64,000 bases of DNA from Catalinimonas alkaloidigena. GTDB lineage: Bacteria; Bacteroidota; Bacteroidia; Cytophagales; Flexibacteraceae. This document shows, one piece after another, positions 60,985 through 64,000 of this stretch. Both the position numbers and the translations under genes were made by a program. How positions within the stretch are numbered: position 1 is the stretch's first letter; each line of letters begins with the position of its first letter. The DNA is taken from assembly GCF_900100765.1 (NCBI RefSeq), contig NZ_FNFO01000003.1, positions 533,348 through 597,347 on the forward strand. Reading direction: 5' to 3'. The notes under the pieces are model-generated. The model saw only the letters and a program-made list of their open reading frames with translations, ran no database searches and was not told the DNA's origin.

Positions 60985-61528
60985 GTTTTTGCACCAGTTG
61001 GTAGAAGTGGAGTGGCTTCATGGTACGCCAGTTGTCGATTTCGAGCGTACCACCAAAGTTGACGTAATAGTCGAGGTGGTACTTCTTCCATTCGGTCTGG
61101 ACAAAATCGCGGAAGTTGACGGCGGCAATCCAACCGTCTTCCACATCGTCGAACCACTCTTCGTAGTAGTCCTCGTCGCCACCATGGAAGTTGAGGATGT
61201 TCTCTCCGATCAGAATGTACTGGTTAATGCCCCGCCGAACCATGTAGTCGATCACGTTTCGCTTCAGGTGCATGATGTCGTTGTGCAGGCAGTCGTTCCA
61301 CTCCCCGAACATCTCGATGATGGCGAACCGGTGATTGTAATCCGCAAAAAGTATTTTTATGTAGAGGGTTTCTGACCCAATGAAATCCCACAGCGGGTGA
61401 ATGTAGTACCCGTAGATATCATTTTCGTAGGCCAGCATGTTGTAAGTCCGCCCGTAGAAAGGCGAGCGCTCGTCGTCTACCGACGAGTAGTACTTTTCCC
61501 AATTGTAATAAGGCTCAATTTCCTGCAT
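60959..61528 (-). CDS. Protein of unknown function, 189 residues
   Basis: This soluble, acidic and aromatic-rich protein (Tyr and Trp frequent) has the segments MQEIEPYYNWEKYYSSVDDE, SPFYGRTYNMLAYENDIYGY and IGENILNFHGGDEDYYEEWF. It ends LHFYQLVQKLMVRRLGY. No domain is recognised, but I recall Cytophagales proteins of this kind annotated as hypothetical. Its start lies 14 bp inside the 3' end of murQ, so it is translationally coupled to it. It overlaps the convergent SprT-like gene at its 3' end. Confidence 0.85.
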   Translation of the reverse strand: MQEIEPYYNWEKYYSSVDDERSPFYGRTYNMLAYENDIYGYYIHPLWDFIGSETLYIKILFADYNHRFAIIEMFGEWNDCLHNDIMHLKRNVIDYMVRRGINQYILIGENILNFHGGDEDYYEEWFDDVEDGWIAAVNFRDFVQTEWKKYHLDYYVNFGGTLEIDNWRTMKPLHFYQLVQKLMVRRLGY

Positions 61529-62324
61529 AGTTTTCCACTGCTTGCTTCACGCTTCCCCATTTTTCCAAGAGCGCACGGGCTTCCGCTTCCGGTATGTGTA
61601 ACGCTTCCATCACCATGCGAGTGCCCCGCTCCACCAGTTTCTGATTGCTCAACTGCATGTGCACCATGCGGTTCCCTTCTACGCGTCCCAACCGGATCAT
61701 CGTAGTAGTGGTCAGCATGTTGAGCACCAATTTTTGGGCCGTGCCGGCCTTCATGCGTGTGCTGCCGGTCACAAACTCCGGCCCCACGATCACCTCTACG
61801 GGAAAATCCGCCTGTGCGGCCACCCCACTCCCCGGATTGCACACAATACACCCCGTCGTGATGCCGTGCTGACGCGCATTGCGCAAACCTCCGATCACGT
61901 AGGGCGTGCGCCCCGAAGCGGCAATGCCCACCACCACGTCGGCGGCGGTGATGTCATACGCCTGCAGATCTTTCCAGGCCTGCTGCTCATCGTCCTCCGC
62001 AAACTCGACAGCTTTACGAATAGCGCTATCGCCTCCGGCAATCAACCCGATGACCAACCCGTGTGGTACGCCATACGTCGGGGGGCACTCCGAAGCGTCC
62101 ACAATGCCGAGGCGGCCACTGGTCCCGGCTCCGATGTAAAAAAGTCGCCCACCGGCTTCCATCTTCGCCACCGTAGCTTCCACCAGTTTTTCAAGCTGCG
62201 GAATGGCCTTGGCGACGGCTTCCGGCACGGTACGATCCTCTTCGTTGATGTGGTTCAACAGATCGCGTACCGACATTTGTTCCAGTTGGTTATAGCGCGA
62301 AGAAGATTCAGTAATGCTTGTCAT
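61515..62324 (-). CDS. murQ: N-acetylmuramic acid 6-phosphate etherase
   Basis: The 269 residues start at MTSITESSSRYNQLEQM. The SIS domain is shown by LFYIGAGTSGRLGIVDASEC, with the catalytic Glu in DASECPPT, and by GPEFVTGSTRMKAGTAQK. It cleaves the lactyl ether of MurNAc-6-phosphate to GlcNAc-6-phosphate in cell-wall recycling. The longer open frame upstream is not used. No murK, nagZ or transporter gene is adjacent. It is coupled to the 189-residue gene downstream. Confidence 0.95.
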   Translation of the reverse strand: MTSITESSSRYNQLEQMSVRDLLNHINEEDRTVPEAVAKAIPQLEKLVEATVAKMEAGGRLFYIGAGTSGRLGIVDASECPPTYGVPHGLVIGLIAGGDSAIRKAVEFAEDDEQQAWKDLQAYDITAADVVVGIAASGRTPYVIGGLRNARQHGITTGCIVCNPGSGVAAQADFPVEVIVGPEFVTGSTRMKAGTAQKLVLNMLTTTTMIRLGRVEGNRMVHMQLSNQKLVERGTRMVMEALHIPEAEARALLEKWGSVKQAVENYAGN

Positions 62325-62502
62325 CGGATTGGGGTAAAGCGTAAGGATGTATGAAAGGTAAAGTTCGGATTTTTTCGGCCTTTGACGAAGCGTCTCAGCC
62401 GATTTAGCGGAGCGTTTACGATCGGTTGATGCTATCGTAACGCGAGAGGACAGCACCGGTGCCTCGACGGAGCGGCGGTCCGCATCCTACCACTAAGCCT
62501 AT

Positions 62503-62533
62503 AAAAAAAGCGCCGACTACTGCCGACGCTTTT
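62503..62533 (-). terminator. Terminator of the T9SS cargo gene
   Basis: AAAAGCG (62506-62512) and CGCTTTT (62527-62533) pair; on the minus strand seven T follow the stem. The stem is short but the T run is clear. Confidence 0.7.
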
Positions 62534-62554
62534 CTCGCACATAAACGTGCTATT

Positions 62555-64000
62555 TTATTGTTTCGTCACTTTCAGGAAGTAAACCTGGTCGGGAGTGTCC
62601 ACTTCAACGCGCAGGAAGTATACGCCTGCTGAGCGGTTGCTCAAATCGAACATCACTTCCGGCGACTTCAGGTTATCGAATTTCCACTCGCCAATCTGCT
62701 GCCCCCGTACGGTGTAAGCCTTCACGTAGGTGTAGCGCGGCGACCGGGTAGTCGGATCGAAGCGCAGGGCAAACTGACCTGAGCTGGGGTTCGGATAGAG
62801 AATGAAAGGATTGGAGCGCACCAGATTGGAATCGTATACGGCGCTCACCACACCGCAACCGCCTTCCTGCGGACCTTTGCCCGACGGCGCTACGTTTTCG
62901 TTGTTCACGTAGAGGCGATCCAGGTAAAAGCCAGGGTCCCGGTACGCAATTTCGATCGAGTTGTAACCGCTGGTTAAGATGAACGAGCGGTCGCGCATCC
63001 AGTTCCATTGGAACGTAGAGGCCGTTTTCAGGCCGTTCCACAGGAACCATGCACCACCGTTAATGCGCACCCAGCAGGCATTTTTGTTGGTAGCCGGTGC
63101 CAGGGCTCGCGCGTAAATGTAGTACGCCCCCGTGGTGCTGATGTGGAAGTTGAAACGAACAATGTCAATGTTGGTAAGCGAGTCGGGATTGGGCTCAAAC
63201 ACGTTTTGTGCGATGAGCGATACCCCACCCGATGGGTCGGCCTCGGTATTGTTCTGCTTCCACTTGGAGCCCACTTGAGCACACTCGGCCTCCAGCCAAT
63301 AGGTCGTAAACGTAGTAGTGTCGTCGATGTTCGAGGCCAGCGGCCCCAGCACCGATGCGGCAGGATCGAGCGTAGCGACGTCGGTAGCAATCATGATCTT
63401 GTCCAGTTGCGTCCCACTCTCGCGGCAGGCAAAATCAATCGTGTTCAGACCTTCGGTGAAACTGAACGTCCCATCGGCAAGTTTACCTTTGCTCCACTGA
63501 AAATTAGGCGATTGGTTTACGTCAAAGAGTTTCCAGTCGCCACCGTTCAGGCGTACCCAGAATGAGTTCGAGGCGGCCGTTGTGGCACGTACGCGTGCGT
63601 ACAACAGATAAGCCCCAGGTGTTTCGATCGTAGTTTCGAAGCGAACAAAACTACTGATGGTATCATCGGCGGCCTGAAGTGCGCTGACTTGTGCGCCCGC
63701 ATAACGTGCTCCCGAAGCTAGAATGTCTTCCGTAATCAGCCAGCGACCTCCCACTTGGGCGTGCTCGGCTTCCAGCCAAATGTTGGCGTCTTGCGCGGCC
63801 GATACGGTAACGTATGTTTTACGTGCGGCCGTAGCGCCGTTGGCATTGATCACAGTCAGCGTGATGGGATGCGTTCCCAGCGGTAAGTTAACCGTCGGAG
63901 AAACGCCCGTGGCGCGGGGTTGCCCTTCGATGTCCCAGAGGTAATCGATGATGCTGCTTCCGGCGGCGGGTATCGACGTGCTGGCATCCAGCATAACCGC
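62555..64000 (-). CDS. Secreted PKD / CBM-like / T9SS C-terminal domain protein, N-terminus outside window
   Basis: The frame continues beyond the window edge (AVMLDAS at the edge), so only the last 481 codons are seen. A PKD domain comes first (AVMLDASTSIPAAGSSIIDY, then YLWDIEGQPRATG). Two related beta-sandwich repeats of about 150 residues follow, each opening with an LEAE-A-VG pattern (IWLEAEHAQVGGRWLI and YWLEAECAQVGSKWK) and containing a YARV/YARAL-type strand; they resemble carbohydrate-binding modules of CBM6/35 type. The last 80 residues are a type IX C-terminal domain (FILYPNPSSGQFALRF, AGVYFLRVEVD). It is expected to be a surface or secreted polysaccharide-binding or degrading protein; any catalytic domain would lie upstream. 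Confidence 0.9.
   Translation of the reverse strand, partial: AVMLDASTSIPAAGSSIIDYLWDIEGQPRATGVSPTVNLPLGTHPITLTVINANGATAARKTYVTVSAAQDANIWLEAEHAQVGGRWLITEDILASGARYAGAQVSALQAADDTISSFVRFETTIETPGAYLLYARVRATTAASNSFWVRLNGGDWKLFDVNQSPNFQWSKGKLADGTFSFTEGLNTIDFACRESGTQLDKIMIATDVATLDPAASVLGPLASNIDDTTTFTTYWLEAECAQVGSKWKQNNTEADPSGGVSLIAQNVFEPNPDSLTNIDIVRFNFHISTTGAYYIYARALAPATNKNACWVRINGGAWFLWNGLKTASTFQWNWMRDRSFILTSGYNSIEIAYRDPGFYLDRLYVNNENVAPSGKGPQEGGCGVVSAVYDSNLVRSNPFILYPNPSSGQFALRFDPTTRSPRYTYVKAYTVRGQQIGEWKFDNLKSPEVMFDLSNRSAGVYFLRVEVDTPDQVYFLKVTKQ

Overview
The window looks like chromosomal DNA of a Bacteroidota bacterium, most likely a moderately GC-rich member of the Cytophagales; the species cannot be read from the sequence. 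The evidence is a PorZ-like protein and cargo with type IX secretion (T9SS) C-terminal domains, a 7TM-DISM histidine kinase, a four-helix-bundle S23-like ORF, an ABC permease fused to an M1 aminopeptidase, many small lipoproteins, and several promoters of the Bacteroidota type (TTTG, about 19 bases, TAnnTTTG). I saw no tRNA, rRNA, CRISPR array, transposase or prophage. Most of the window is ordinary core genome with short intergenic gaps.

Layout. 1-2.8 kb: a redox signalling cluster, namely a response regulator/glutaredoxin-like/thioredoxin reductase fusion that overlaps a cyclic-nucleotide-domain histidine kinase, with a divergent stand-alone receiver that has lost several active-site residues. 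2.8-9.2 kb: an MFS transporter, then an ABC ATPase and its permease/M1 peptidase partner, separated by a truncated four-helix-bundle ORF bounded by inverted repeats. 9.3-13.1 kb: a DEAD-box helicase and a LemA/TPM/TPM/dual-specificity-phosphatase operon. 13.2-17.6 kb: a GyrI-like protein, a 45-residue basic protein, DUF721, recF, pdhA and a membrane TPR protein. 17.6-27 kb: a large OmpA-type envelope protein with its partner, a PRC-barrel protein, a DUF3267 metalloprotease, an S9 peptidase lipoprotein and two exported ferritin-like proteins. 27-35 kb: a mini-metallopeptidase-like protein, the tdk-porZ-recO operon, a gene of unknown function coupled to a UbiA prenyltransferase, and a GH15 glycosidase. 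35-46.7 kb: a 7TM-DISM kinase, clpB, a TerB-like protein, small exported proteins, an MpaA-like amidase, rarA and a CDF metal exporter. 46.7-55.5 kb: recA, a basic disordered protein, dnaG, a ROK kinase, an MmcQ/YjbR protein, murB and a glycosyltransferase. 55.7-64 kb: an orphan FtsX-type permease, msrA, a rhodanese, a SprT-like protein, murQ and the C-terminal part of a secreted PKD/CBM-like/T9SS protein.

How the genes relate. DNA replication and repair are well represented (recF, DUF721, recO, rarA, recA, dnaG), as are peptidoglycan synthesis and recycling (murB, murQ, mpaA-like) and envelope or secretion functions (OmpA pair, PorZ, T9SS cargo, lipoproteins). No single large new system stands out. 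The most unusual items are the redox signalling cluster, the inverted-repeat-bounded four-helix ORF, a 15-bp inverted repeat around the dnaG promoter, the peptidase-permease fusion, the phosphatase attached to the LemA/TPM operon, and the small uncharacterised proteins. All functional calls come from reading motifs; no database search was run.
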